Assembly (NCBI GenBank): GCA_037179385.1
Contig: CM074195.1
Location: forward strand, 27,116,087 to 27,180,086
Source of the DNA: Holothuria scabra
Taxonomy: Eukaryota > Echinodermata > Holothuroidea > Aspidochirotida > Holothuriidae
Length of the DNA stretch: 64,000 bases
Direction of reading: 5' to 3'
Shown here: piece by piece, positions 34,359 to 46,917 of the stretch
Position numbering within the stretch: position 1 is the first letter of the stretch
How the letters are laid out: every line of letters starts with the position of its first letter
Translations under genes and position numbers: made by a program
Notes under the pieces: model-generated
What the model saw: only the letters and a program-made list of their open reading frames with translations
Databases searched by the model: none
Told to the model about the DNA's origin: nothing

Positions 34359-35705
34359 CAGTGGCGTACGCAGGATTTCTCTTAAGGGAGGCCATGCAGT
34401 ATGATTAGTGATCGCCGGCCTGGGGGAGGTTACCACCACCCCATTGAAAATTTTTGGCCTTTTCAAGGAGCCTAGATGCAAAATGATGCAAGATTTGCGA
34501 CTTTGACAGGAACAGTGCTAAAGGTTGAATCTTGGTGGTTCATGCCATTTCCGGTACCCCTTTCGGAGTGAAATTTGTGTTTAAACTTGCATACTTTAAG
34601 GAATCAAAATAAAAGAACGCCAATTGGCATAGACGAACGGTAGCTTTTCAGTTCGCGGATTTCCTTGGCTCCAAAACTTCATTTTGATATAAAGACTATC
34701 TAATCGGAGCGCCGCCACTTGTCGACGCGGAGTATGCAGAAAATTCCGAAAAACCAGACCCCTGAGATGGCTGGAAATAGCATTTTCCAGACTAATACGA
34801 AAAATCTAACGAGTCGCTGTCTTCGTTTGTCGTTTGCAATAAAATGTTCACTTAAAAATAAAATAATGATAATAAAACTAATGATAATAAAACCGAAAAA
34901 TGTAATTTTGTCCGAAAGACTATCTAGGCTGAGCTAATCTAAACAATCTTCATGTTTAGTTTTTCTGGCAATAACAAAAAAAAAAAAAAAACCAGCAACA
35001 TGCTAATTGATGAGAATATTACCACAGAAAATGTTCTACCACTATTAAATAAATGGTCTTGATTCTTTTCGAGGAAACTATACAAAAGAATTGAAAATAT
35101 GCTGTTACTTCTCTATTGTTACTCCTGGCTAAATTCTAGATCCACATCTGGCTAAATTCAAGATCCTCTGAATTTATTAAATTGTTTGTGACTGATCTAA
35201 CTCCCGACTGCTAATGATTTTACCCCTAAAATCTCTTGCATTATAAATGGCAAACAAATGCTCACCGCACCTGAACCCCCGCTTTCATGCCCCGCCTCTT
35301 ACATCTATGCCGGCTGGGAAAGGAGCTAAAGGGATGGGCCCCTCCCTTTTGAGGATTCTTATAAAGGTAGGTGTCCTTAGAGGCAATCGGTGCCACTAGG
35401 GAGTTACAGAGTCTACCTTTTCAAGTTAAATTCGGAATGAGACAAAATATGCCTAATTGTAGGAATTACAAAAATGGCATCACTGTGGGGCTTTGCAGAG
35501 ACAATCCTCCCCCCCCCCCCTTTGAAAATTTTTGAGAAATTAGGTGTCCTTACATGCAATCTGCCACTTGTGCTACCTTTTGAAATAAAATCTTTATTAC
35601 TATAGTAGGGCTACGCATTTTTAGGATCTGAAAATATAAAAAAATAAAAAATGGCATCCGCGAGGGGGCATGGCCCAGTGCCCCCACACCCTTCGCATGC
35701 CACTC
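34359..35705. mobile_element. 1.35-kb TIR element inserted in a SINE
   Basis: Starts CAGTGGCGTACGCAGG and ends with the inverse of GAGTGGCATGCGAAGG, worn TIRs. The flanks GTTGTGGC (34351-34358) and TTTGTGGC (35706-35713) are 8-bp repeats with one mismatch, and the SINE resumes exactly after them. Inside are two diverged direct repeats around GGTGTCCTTA(G/C)A.GCAATC (about 35370 and 35545) and a C run at 35508-35520. No transposase. Best fit: non-autonomous hAT element. An inverted relative of the left part lies at 51180-51357. Confidence 0.8.
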
Positions 35706-35850
35706 TTTGTGGCTCACTGGCTTGTTTTCCATACTCCATTGCTTATGCGGAGCATCACGCACAACGGCAGGAGGTTCCATTTTTAGAGTCTTTGGTATTG
35801 CTCGACCTGAGAATACATTGCGTGGCGTCAATCCATATAAGGTCTTTACT
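35706..35850 (-). repeat. SINE family E, part 2 of the split copy
   Basis: TTTGTGGCTCACTGGCTTGT, CATACTCCATTGCTTATGCGG and GGTTCCATTTTTAGAGTCTTTGGTAT continue the SINE body broken at 34358. Confidence 0.75.
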
Positions 35851-37049
35851 CATGATTGCAGAAATCATCTGTCAAGGATATTAATATTTTTAATAGTTGG
35901 TCCTTTTCCTTAATCTCATTAATTGCTGTTTTCTTTTCACGTTATTCTTCGATACTGCAGATTCTCATGTCGAAATCATTCGAATAGCTTAGTATGCATA
36001 ACAAAAACCAATATTAATCACAAGAAAAATTGTATCTGTGTTTCTTAATTAGGAAAGGGCTGAAAATCCAAGTCTTCGTTTTGTACATCAGCAATTATGT
36101 TTTCACCTTTGAAACATTTCGTACCATGTGTGACATTCTCTTAGTTCTAACACATCCCATATCTGTTAATTTGGTTTGAAATTAATGGGAATGTCTCTAA
36201 AATGAATGTCTGATATTTCAAAGGGTGCCGTATGCGGTAATTGTTGCGTGTGGGGGGCGTACGGGGTTCTGCAAGGTAGGAAAAGTTTCAAATATAGCAG
36301 GAAAATGTGAAAACAGAAGAAAAAACCCGGAGAAAATAGAAAATAAAGAGATCTCGGAAAAAAAGGACAAAGGCAGTCGTCTCAAACTTATTTTGAAACA
36401 ACACCTAGATTGCATGAATTCCTTTTTAATTTTTCTTATAAGTACCTTTCATGATATATCAGGATTTAAATTATACATATCCAAAGAAAACTCAGGAGTC
36501 ACTTTTCGAAAATGTCAAAATTTTGGTAAAAAATAAGTGTCACGTGATTCTCAAGAACCATTCATGAAATAGGATATATTACAAGAAAAGCAATCGAAAT
36601 TAGAGAAAACATGATAACATTGAAGCAATGGTTGGACTTTGTTACTTCACAAATCTGCATCAAGCTTTTCTTTAACATTCTCTAAAATCGGAGTTTGCTG
36701 CTTTGAAAAATTAAAAAAATCTCTACTACCTCAGTTTATCGTACGCAATCTTTAAAAGTATGATAACTAATTGTCTTCTCTATTCTCGATAAAACACAAG
36801 GGCAATTCTGTGTATAGATAACATGCCTGGCATGGTGGCTTTCTTTGGTACGCTATGCTTCCTGTGAGCGAGCGAGTGAGGAGAAGCCTCGTTTCGACTC
36901 TAGATGTTTATCAAAAGAGACGAAGGAGTTAGGTGAACTTTGATCAAAGCTGGGATATGTTTGGAGCTGTTTTAAAAGCAACTTGATAAAAGAAATGCAA
37001 GGTGAAATGTACTTATCGGTGAAGGTCTTTTTTTTGTTCGAGAAGGCTT
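35851..37049. other. No gene recognised
   Basis: AT-rich. The open frame at about 36225-36536 is low-complexity Lys-rich sequence without a recognisable domain. Confidence 0.45.
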
Positions 37050-37375
37050 TTGTCCTTCAGTGGACGTAATAGCTTCTTCTGGAAGCGTGTAGTATCTGTC
37101 CTTGGCATGACGTTAAACTGCATCCAGGGTGTGGCTTTTGTTCTATTCAGGACCACACATGTTTGCCCTTAGAGGGCGAAACTGTCCATTTGGAACGTTT
37201 AGCTCCTAAAGGGCGCAGAACTCCTTCGGGAGTAAATGTTTGGTTTTCGCCCCTTGGCTCTTCGCCAGAGTGTCGAGGGGACTTTTAGAAAAAAGCTTCT
37301 TCTGGAAGCAGTTTCAAGTTTGGTTTCGCCGAACGGTCCTTTGCCAGAGGATCGGGAGGACTTAAGAAAAGTATT
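37050..37375. repeat. Dispersed repeat 'TCCTTCAGTGGACGT', copies 3 and 4
   Basis: TTGTCCTTCAGTGGACGTAA then AGCTTCTTCTGGAAGC at 37050-37088. Related 'AACGTTTAGCTCCTAAAGG', CTCCTTCGGGAG and CGCCAGAGTGTCGAGGGGACTTTTAGAAAA follow at 37195-37293. A second AGCTTCTTCTGGAAGC and CCGAACGGTCCTTTGCCAGA then GGATCGGGAGGACTT lie at 37297-37366. Confidence 0.65.
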
Positions 37376-37579
37376 ACTTTTGTCATTTAATGGTTAATTC
37401 CATTTTTAACCATTTATTCAAAAAGGGGATTGGATGGGTCATCTGAAGCAGCTCTCACGCGGGGTTTTATTTAAAAAAGGGTACAATTTTTCTCTGGTTT
37501 GCGCACACTTTACCACTGAAGCAGCGGTCACATCACAACGATTCCGATAGGATTCAAGTTAGCCTGCGTAGCACCTGTG

Positions 37580-38040
37580 GCTGTAGCCCCCTAAGGCTGG
37601 TTTTCATAGCGATGAGCTGAACGAAAAGACTTCGCTCCGCGGGTTAGATTTCGGTCCGGTCCGATGTTTTCGGGTTTCTGTTACAATCTTCCCAATCTCT
37701 TTTTGAAAAGAGCCAACTCAATGTGATATAGTTTGTACCGTAGGACTATGAAAATTTAATGCATGCTAATGTTTTTGTGACGTCACATCGATAAACAGAT
37801 TTGATCAAACTACGTTGTCCGATAAAAAAATGAACATAGGTGTGACGTCACGAAAAAGTCAGATGACATTTTATTTTGTTGACATCAGATGCAAGTCATA
37901 TATTATTTAGCCTACACAGGTTGACAAATGTTTGGCTCTTTCCGACCAGAGATGGAGAAGAATGACTTCAACAACAACAATAAAAACGAAAAATGGATCG
38001 GAATCCGATTTGAATTCGTTTTAGTGTGACCGCGGGGTGA
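37580..38040. mobile_element. Possible short DNA element with paired CRE sites
   Basis: Loose inverted similarity of the ends: AGATTTCGGTCCGGTCCGAT near 37645 versus ATCGGAATCCGATTTGAATT near 37998. The interior carries TGACGTCA at 37778-37785 and 37843-37850. Borders uncertain. Confidence 0.35.
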
Positions 38041-38589
38041 GCATCTCGGTCATACCGCTCTCCTCTCACTTCCCCAAAATGACATTAACATCACTGTAAT
38101 GTTCTAAATCACATATAATTTATTCAAATAATGTGTTTATTCCACTTCCATTAATTGAAGTTGGGATATGAACAATAGGATAGGTCGAAGAAGTGAAGAC
38201 GGGAAACTTATATGGAACTAGACGAATGCTGTTGAGCGACGTGCAAGTCTGTATATGAAATTTTTGTCTTGGTAAACTAGCCTCATATAACGTGATGGGC
38301 GTAGGTGCAATGCCTTCGAGTGTAAGTGTGAGTCTAGCAGGTTTTAAAGGTAGTAAGGGGTATCAGTATAGTGGTGAAGACATACACGTAATCAGATGTA
38401 CTCAGATGCATAATGAACAAGCTAAAGAATATATATACAAAGAAATTCATTCCGCGTGTACTCCGAGAAAATAAATCATAAAACAAGATGCAAATAAAAG
38501 CATAAGTGGTTGACTTGAAGATTACAAATAGTGCAAAATTTTATTTTCAAATTTTCGTTTCACCCTGGAACCTTTCTCAACGAGAGCAG
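38041..38589. other. No gene recognised
   Basis: The short open frame at 38292-38474 has no recognisable domain. Nothing else supported. Confidence 0.45.
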
Positions 38590-38614
38590 AAAGTAAGGTG
38601 AGTACCGTACAGTT

Positions 38615-38734
38615 ATAAAATATAACTATAACCTAATATATAAGTATAATTATAACTATAACTGTAACTATAACTATATATATAACTATATATATAACTA
38701 TATAACTATATATATAACTATATATATAACTATA

Positions 38735-38781
<47 letters not shown>

Positions 38782-38782
38782 C
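38615..38782. repeat. (TAACTA/TA)n microsatellite
   Basis: TATAACTATAACC-type units grade into ACTATATATATA and then pure TA. Confidence 0.9.
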
Positions 38783-38948
38783 CGTAATAGTAAAAATTAA
38801 TTAATAATGTCAACCAGGCAATGGTAAAGTGCTCAACCTTGTGAAGGGAGCTGTAATATTGAAAAGGTTGCAATACGTTCTTACATAGCTTTACAGAACT
38901 GTTTCGTAAGAGACAATAATGTAGGTCCTCACTCCTCAGAAGCCTGAA

Positions 38949-38952
38949 GTAT

Positions 38953-39000
<48 letters not shown>

Positions 39001-39016
39001 CAGCTTTACTAATTTG

Positions 39017-39074
<58 letters not shown>
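38949..39074. repeat. (TA)n microsatellites
   Basis: Two tracts, about 38950-38997 and 39020-39074, separated by TTCCAGCTTTACTAATTTGA. Confidence 0.9.
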
Positions 39075-39076
<2 letters not shown>

Positions 39077-39175
39077 GTTTAATTTATCTAAATTCTAGCC
39101 TTCCGATATTTGTATCTCCTCGGAGATCCAGCCTTTCAATTCTGTAGCACCGTTGTTTTACAGTTTCTCCGTCAT

Positions 39176-39349
<174 letters not shown>

Positions 39350-39359
39350 GTAGTAGAAA

Positions 39360-40090
39360 ATACCACACTCAACTACGTTCCAAAAAAATGCACAAGATGC
39401 ACGGTGTTGTTGGAAGCTTTCGACTATTTATTCAGTCTTCCTCAGCCAACTGTATGGCCAATAACATGATTTACACTAACGTACAAGGCTAAATGCACAA
39501 GAAGGGAGTGAAAAGTAAAAACTTTAAGGTCCTAGTAGAAAAATCAAAAGGATAAAGGGGGAATCAAAATACAAAAAGATAAAATACAAAAGAAAACAAA
39601 ATAAAGGCCATGTACAGGGCACCAGTCCAAGAAAAAGGGGAAAATAAGAAGATAAAAATTCAAACAATTAAAAGATTAAAAAATTTTTAAAGGAAGTTAA
39701 ACCAAGAGAGAATAGCCCAAACAAAAGGAAACACAGGGCTAAAAAGTCAGAATAGGGCTAAAAATCAAAATAAAAGGCAGATAAGACAGTCATTACAATA
39801 AGACACAAAAGAAGAAGAGACGGTTAAATACTCGGGGTAATATTGTTTGAATTTATTTTGAAAATATATATAAGGTCGAAATGCTGCGGAGCACTGTGGA
39901 AATGTGTAGGTCGAAAACGGCGCTTGTATATTAGAAGCAGTGCCGGATTTGGTTGAAAGAAGAGTTGGAGAAAACCGTATTGTAGTTGGCTGGTGCCACA
40001 TGTGGCAAATTTTCCCAGTAGCTTGGCAATATACAAGGACATTTATATAACCAATGTGAAGCTTCGTTAACGATAGCCTCATTTTGCTTT
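39360..40090. other. Unclassified repeat-like block
   Basis: The sequence at about 39385-39460 (TGCACGGTGTTGTTGGAAGC, TTTCGACTATTTATTCAGTC, TTCCTCAGCC) resembles the 'GAAGACTGAATAAATAGTCG' plus AAAGCTTCC signature seen near the ends of some retroelements, read on the minus strand. A minus-strand open frame of 105 codons (40082-39765) has no recognisable domain. An A-rich stretch lies at 39480-39800. Identity not established. Confidence 0.3.
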
Positions 40091-41454
40091 TTGTCTTTTA
40101 CAGAAGGGTTAAGACCAAGTTATCAAACAATTGATTGTCATCGGGGCCAGTGGCAATAGGAGATCTGAAATAAATGACATCTATAGAGGCCAGAATATCT
40201 AAGTGACTTTAAAATGATCAATTTGAAGTAAAGTCTTACGTTCAAGTACCTTACACTAGTTCATTTGACAAATCCAACCCGTAACCCTTGGAAGTAATTT
40301 TAAATCGAGGTTCTTTCTCCTCCAGCAAATAATCCATACAACCACCGGTTGCCTCGCAACATTGCAATTAAGACGGGCTTTCTTCACCTTTGAGTATTTG
40401 CCCACAAATGTTTCTCACCAGGGCGTTACTTCGTCAGTTCGTTGGATTACAATTTGTTATATTTCCTTACAAAACAGCTGAAAGAAATGACAACATTTAT
40501 CAAACCACCAGACTTTCGGTTGGCGGCAGTGTTTTGATCCTAATGTCCGGATGACTAGTGTGTTTGATTGTCCCTGTTGTCGAAGACAAATTTGGCGGAT
40601 CTCTCCCAATTAAGGATGCATTTGCGGTCGAACACGTCAGAAGATGATCTGTAATTGAATGAATGGACTCCATCAGTCGTTTTCTTAGTTACTATGTTGA
40701 CAAGAAAAATTAAGATTTCATAACGGTAGAAAAATGTGTTGAATTAGTTTAATTTGTTGCCAGTTTACAACGGTGCAATGGATGACAGTGCAGAAAATTA
40801 TGTTAAACAGTAAACAGTTTGATGATGAATAGCTGATCCGTTCTTTGCAGCAGCTATTATCGAGGGAAATTCGAGGGTTTGCTTTGTATTCTTCTAAGTG
40901 AAAGTTATTTTCTGAAGAGTTTTGACTTAAGTTGAATTACAAGTGAAAGGAAAGTGGCTGGTAGGTGAAGGTCAGTTTAGGTTAGATAATAGAGTTCTAT
41001 TGATCAACTTTTAACCTTCTTGTATACTCTAACGAAGCCCATGTCCACGGACTTGTAAGGTGACGAAGTAGCCTACCCCATAAACTGATTCACGGCGTGC
41101 ATCGCATCGCACCGCCCCAATCCAACCCCACCCAAGAAGTGATTACATACTATGTCACTGATTTAAGTATTTGTCGTTGTTATATATTCATATATTGAAA
41201 ACTACAGCTTCCGATATGTCGATCAAGTTCTTTCAAAATTCATGATAAAACCGACATCTTTGGCTAAATGGAAAATACACTATCCTACTTTATGGATGGC
41301 TGTTTTTAATCATGTGACTAAATGTTAATTTACATAATGCTAAATTGATTTATTTATGCTAAAGACCTATATGCTATAGACGAAACTGATCATTCAAGTC
41401 AGGGGCGGGATCTGATCTCTGAAAGTGGGGGGGGGGGGGCGCAAATTCTGGCAG
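40091..41454. other. No gene recognised
   Basis: No coding segment or clear repeat ends, apart from a CAGGGGCGGGATCTGATC-type transposon end and a G run at 41400-41440. Confidence 0.45.
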
Positions 41455-42200
41455 ACTACTGAATAAAAAGTAAAGAAATAATGGGCCACTTTTAACCTTA
41501 GCTGAATAACGGTGGCCCCCTAAAGACATTCTTACGGAAGTACAAACATACTTTGGTTTCCTATATAGTCTTTTTCAGGTGACTTTCACAGAGGTTTTAC
41601 CTGTAATGGGGCGCGCCGAGCGCGCCGAAAAAAAATAAATTTTTACTTCATCTCAATAGTGAAATTGAAATAAAATTAGACAAAGAGTGGTCACTTTTCA
41701 CTACAGCTGAGCAAGGGTGACCCCTGAGGATATTTGTACTAAGCAAAAACGTACCGTTGGTTTCCTATAGAGTTCTTTTCATGAGTTTTTTTTTTTTTTT
41801 TTTATAGAATCCTTATCTGTGATCAGGTGATGGGACGCGCAGAACACGCCGAAAGATGGACTTTTGAGACATTTTAATAGAGAAATTAATGCAAATTAGA
41901 GAAAGGGTGGGCTCCTTTTCACTTCAGTCGAAAAAGAGTAGAGCTCCAGATTTGGATCAAATAAGATCATCGTACTTTCAGAAAGCTTGGGGGCACTTGG
42001 TCAGAGAAGGGGACCAGAAGACGACCGCCTCCCTGCCCCCCCCCCCTTTCACTAGTTACGGTAGACCTTCAGCTGTGTACGGCTAGGGCACTATTGATAA
42101 GTTTCAGTGACAATGGAAGAGGTGTTCTACAAGAAGTAACCCCGAATCCTGAGATATTCAAAACGGTGGCACGCGAAGCGTGTCGAAAAAAAAGTGTTGA
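41455..42200. repeat. ~220-bp tandem repeat, three diverged copies
   Basis: The ordered blocks 'AAATTAGA.AAAG.GTGG', 'CACTTTTCACT.CAG..GA', GGTTTCCTATA.AGT and GCGC.GA.C.CGCCGAAA recur with starts near 41461, 41680 and 41890. GGTTTCCTATA is at 41558 and 41759; the CGCCGAAA motif is at 41622 and 41845 with GTGTCGAAA at 42181. Non-coding. Confidence 0.7.
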
Positions 42201-43699
42201 GACATTTATTGGAAGAATATTGTTTTATTTAGTTTCAATGCTGTATATGGCCTGTTTAAACATTATACAACTTGATTAAGTATCACTCGCGTAGCTCTGT
42301 CAGTTCCAGTTTGTATTTTGTAGAAAAAGCAACCAGACTAAGAATGGATATCGTAGTGGAATAAATTACATGAAGAACAAGTTTTCCAATGAAATATGGG
42401 CAAATATTTCAAATGGACCAATTGTAGGAAATTGGTACGTCACGCCCCTAAAGTCAAAATGCCAACGTTATCACTTTTTTGTGACTCTATCACCAAATTA
42501 TGAAAGAGTATGCCAACCCCATCAACGTTACCTTCAGCTTGTAACTATCCCCATACCTTTGAAAAAAAAGAGTATAAGAATTGCTTCAATATCAATGTAC
42601 CATAACCTAGAGGGAATGAAAATATACCGTCAGAAATAATTGGTTATCCAGTATGGCGTAACACGCTCGTCGTCAGAGGCAGCGATCACGGGGTAGGGGA
42701 GGGGGACATACCCCAATATTTTTGCCCCATATTCAGATATTTGAGGCATGAAGAGAAAATATTTTTAACCGATTCACTTTTTTGCTAAAATTTGTCAATT
42801 GCTTAATATACTTTGCGATTGGCGAGGCAAGTATAGCCCAGTCTTTTAATGTCTGGAGCGTTTTGCTCTTAAATAACAAAAATTTCCCGCGATACGCTCG
42901 TCTTTTTCCACAATTACATTTGGGTTAAAGTGCCTTACTCGAGATTTTTCTATGTTGATTGAATAAAAGTATAGTTTTCACCAACAGCCTTATTAGAAGT
43001 GTTTGCATACGTTATTCTACTGAAACACGATTTTAAATCGACGAAGTACTCCCTTCGCTGCTGTTTGGAAGATTCTTTATTCAGTAACAATGTTGTGTAT
43101 AAAATTATTTAGTGTCTCCATGCATGACAAGTTCAGGACACTGGAAGGGAATTCTCTCCCAAAATCCGGTGCTTTGGTCAGAGGCGTAACCAGACCTGAC
43201 TGTCCGGGGCAATAGCATACAGGTTTCCCGGTTTTATACTAGTTGAGCTTTATTAGTTTGTGGGTGTCTAAGGGCCTAAAGGGAAGTGTTGAGGGAGGGG
43301 GGGCAACAATTTTGGACCAACTCACCCTACCCCATTGACCAAAAGGTACATTTTTATGCTACTTTGTTTTTGCTTTTTCTACGAGCAAGAATTTTTTTTT
43401 AATAAATATGATTTTTTTTCTTAAGTGTGAACACTACTGTGTAAGGTATGTACCGAAAATTTGGGTCCTTTTACACATTTGTAAATAAGGAGCATGTGTA
43501 GCATAAAATAGATTAGATTCAGACTTTCCTGTAAGGAAATTAACATTTTTGGGGGACTATCGAAAAATCTGCGTCTCCAATTAGCATTAATCTGAGAAAG
43601 CCTGTCGACTGAAGATTGTGTTATCTCAGGAGAGCGAATTAAGGCTTCTCGACGACATTAAGCTGTTAAGAAAACTCGCGAAACTTTGTTGCTCTTTTG
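42201..43699. other. No gene recognised; transposon-end fragments
   Basis: Fragments such as TCAGAGGCGTAACCAGACC (43187) and a G-rich block at 43290 look like worn DNA-transposon ends. No coding segment. Confidence 0.45.
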
Positions 43700-44030
43700 G
43701 ACAAAAATGAAAGCCTATATTGAGGAAAATTTTAGGGAAACGGCAATGTAGCGGCTAGGCCAAATTATCCACTTACTGCTTTATGAGCGATCATTTACAT
43801 CTTTAAGGGTTGCAATTTAAGGCGCGCGAAGCGCGCGAAAAATTTTGCCTTTTTTAAAAATAATTATTGCGAATATGGAACTTTTATTTGGAAGAATTCG
43901 GAATTAAGAAGGAAAACTTGGGGAAAACCGCACTGTATTTGACGGGTGTCTCAAATGGTAAATTTTCGAATTTTTCGAGAAAGGGTGCAATCGCCCTGCC
44001 TCCTGTAGCTACGCCACTGCTCTGCAACAT
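43700..44030. mobile_element. Dispersed repeat family B, inverted copy
   Basis: Ends with TGTAGCTACGCCACTG (44008-44023), the inverse of 5852-5868. It contains a GC palindrome GGCGCGCGAAGCGCGCG at about 43821 and the 'TTCGAATTTTTCGAGAAAGGGTGCAATCGCCCTG' block matching the other copies in reverse. Confidence 0.55.
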
Positions 44031-46202
44031 TGAACATTGATTAAATTTTGACACTTCAATAACTAAAGAATCCATCTTCAAAGACTACACAACTGACAGG
44101 GTTTAAAGGTATCTGATGACAGGTGTCTATGAGAGCATTTGAGTACGGTAGGCCAATGGTTCCTCTGCCTAAAATATGAAGTCTTGCTTCTTCATTTGGC
44201 GCGGAGCGTACAGAAAATTTTGAAAAATCACGAACCCTCAGACAGGGAAATAGTGTTGGAACAGTATTATCAAGTAAATCCATTCCATGTTCAATGCTTT
44301 GACAGGAGTTTTTGCTGACATTTTTAGTCATAATCACACAACCATCCTTTACACCAACCATTCCTCAAAGGGGAAGGGGATGTAGCCCTCCTCATTAAGG
44401 TCTCTCAATTTGACTAACTTCCATGGACGCAAGTTTGTAGCCACGAAATGTGTTAAAGGGAACAAAATCGCTACTGCTTCGCTTCAGAGGGAAAAAAATT
44501 GGAGGGGGAGGAGGGGGAGAAGGGCAAAATGTACTGGTTCAATGGTAACTTAATGTTTTGAATGGGTGAAAATGTTCAAGGGCTCCCCCACTGCTGTCAC
44601 CCTCTCCCTCCTGAATATGGAATTGACCCCACTAGAGTGTTAGCAGTCCCTAATTCATAATATGCAAAAGTTGTCACATGGAGAAAGGGCTCAGGAAAGA
44701 AAAAAAAAGGGAGTGTAGTTAATCCATTATGACTTCCTGATAATGACAACAGTATAAATAAACAGAAAATTCCACACGATTTATCATTTTTATTCAAATT
44801 AAGACAGCATAATTTCATTGCATATTTTCCTCTCCCAATTCACCAATTCACCTGGTTTGAGTGTATCAGTTTCATTTTGTTAATAATTACATTCTAATAC
44901 AACTTATTAACACTAAAGCAAATCTTGTTATGTACGTGGCATCAAATGTCCAATGACTGACCCCCCCTGATCTGGGAGGGGGGAAATCTCCAAAAAAAAA
45001 GAGAGGGCTGCAGATATACTTTCACTATGCAACATTTCCATACGTGATCCCTCAGGGCCCCAAACGTTGCTGTATAATTTTACACAAAATATTCTTAATT
45101 CCATGTATGGGTCAGTCTGTATGACCATATTATCCACATGGGATAATTCTGGAGGCCATGTGGGCATCTGATATGTGAGTAAAATATATATGATATCCCA
45201 AAAGCATGTGGGAATTGTGAAAGCAAAATTCAATGGACCACACATGGGTTCACTCATATGGGAACCATATAGGTTAATGTGTTTTTTACCTATCTGCTGT
45301 TATTAACACAGCCTTAAATAAGCATCATAAAACCTTTCTATCTGACATTACAAAATTCTGAAACATCTGAAAGCTTCTGTCAGCTACAAACATAGGGACT
45401 GACAATATACTTCTTTGGTTTGGTTTACATTCATTCAAATAGGATAAAGCCTAAAGGGATTGGCTATCAAACTACAACAACATAAGACAATGCCCCCTGC
45501 ATGCCCTCTCTCGCATAGATACTGTTGCCATATAATTTGCATTGACGGGATTAAGAACAAAGTGATTCTGAATCAATATATTGTCCACAACTTTTAGCCA
45601 AAAACCCCATGCAACAATCACATAATCTGTATGAAAATTGTTTGAGTATGACAAAAAATGACATTAGGCACAGAGAATATTTGCTTTGAGGACAGACTTG
45701 ATTTAATTCAGGTGAAAAACTACATTCTCCATTGGTACATAGAATAACCAAAAAACACAAGAAGTATAAAATCTTACTAAATGATTTCTTGCAACCTGTA
45801 ATGCATATGATGACAGTTACAAGTACAGTACCACATGGTGTGATTTTCAGTACTGTACCCCTTCATACCCCTTCCCCAAACATGGAAGGCACACACTTTC
45901 ACCAAGAGCTGTGGCATGTTTTTGAAAGTGCCATAATGATTTTCTCACATAAGATAGTTCTTTCCTTTAAAGTACACTTGAGTCCTCATCCCAGCTCCCA
46001 ACCCCTTCATCTTAACACATTTCACACTACAATGTGGTATAAGGCAATGAAAAATCAGTGGATCTGTGCTTGCATATTTTGTGCTTAGATGATCTTTTAT
46101 ACATACGGTTGGTAAAAAGTCCTTTTTAAAGAAATATACTGAGTTGCATAATATTTTCCTCCAAAATTAACAGTGCAATAAATTTCAAAAGTAAGGCCAA
46201 CA
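44031..46202. other. No gene recognised
   Basis: AT-rich. Short open frames show no domain. The SH2 gene's 3' UTR may extend in from the right, but its end could not be placed. Confidence 0.45.
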
Positions 46203-46331
46203 GTAAAGTCCAAAGTTCCCATAACCCCCCCTCATTCCTCCCCCATCCCCCCCATCCCTCACCATTCCCCCATCCCTCACCATTCTCCCATCCCTCCCCA
46301 TCCCCCCATCCCTCCCCATCCCCCCCCCCTC
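46203..46331. repeat. C-rich CCCCATCCCTCA-type simple repeat
   Basis: About ten units of CCCCATCC(CTCA/CTC), nearly free of G on the plus strand. The minus strand has many GGG/GGGG runs separated by short ATG-containing loops. Confidence 0.9.
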
Positions 46332-46654
46332 TAAACAGGCAACTAGTTTTATGTATACATATAAAAAATTATTATATTGTAAAATCAAGACCATCTATCA
46401 CTATCAAAATAGTTTTCACAAGGCCAAAGATCCAGGAAGACATATCTCTTGCTTTAAAATTTGAATCAAACAATTTGTAAAAACCATCAAAAAAGTCCAA
46501 TTACAAAACTGTTAAGATACAACAAACATAAAGTTTCTGTTTCTAAAATAACTCTATGCCGGGTAACAAAAGTTTCACCATATAAATAGCATCCACTAAT
46601 TCATGTACCCTTTTGAAACATTTTGCCCAAATGACCAAGAGGTTGCTAATGTTC

Positions 46655-46917
46655 ACTGGTACATATCCTGTTTACACCATTACCAAAACATGTCCCAAAA
46701 CATTTATACAACAAAAACATTCCTGCAATTTGTTTTCAAAGAATGGACATTTTATTCATTTAAAAATATTTCTCAAACATTTTTTTTAAAATGCTTTGAG
46801 ATTGTTGCATACCCTGTCTACACTGTGCAACAGACTGAAAACAAGCATGATTTGCCTTTGTTGCAAGCGAATTTTTGGAAATGTTTTGGAAATGTCACCT
46901 GTGTATGTCAGCCCTAA
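46655..46917. mobile_element. MITE family H, worn copy
   Basis: Shares ACCCTGTCTACACTGTGCAA, CAGACTGAAAACAAGCATG and TTTTGGAAATGTTTTGGAAA with the copy at 47741-48072. The right end TGTGTATGTCAGCCCTAAGG matches the TIR. The left end is diverged. Confidence 0.6.
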
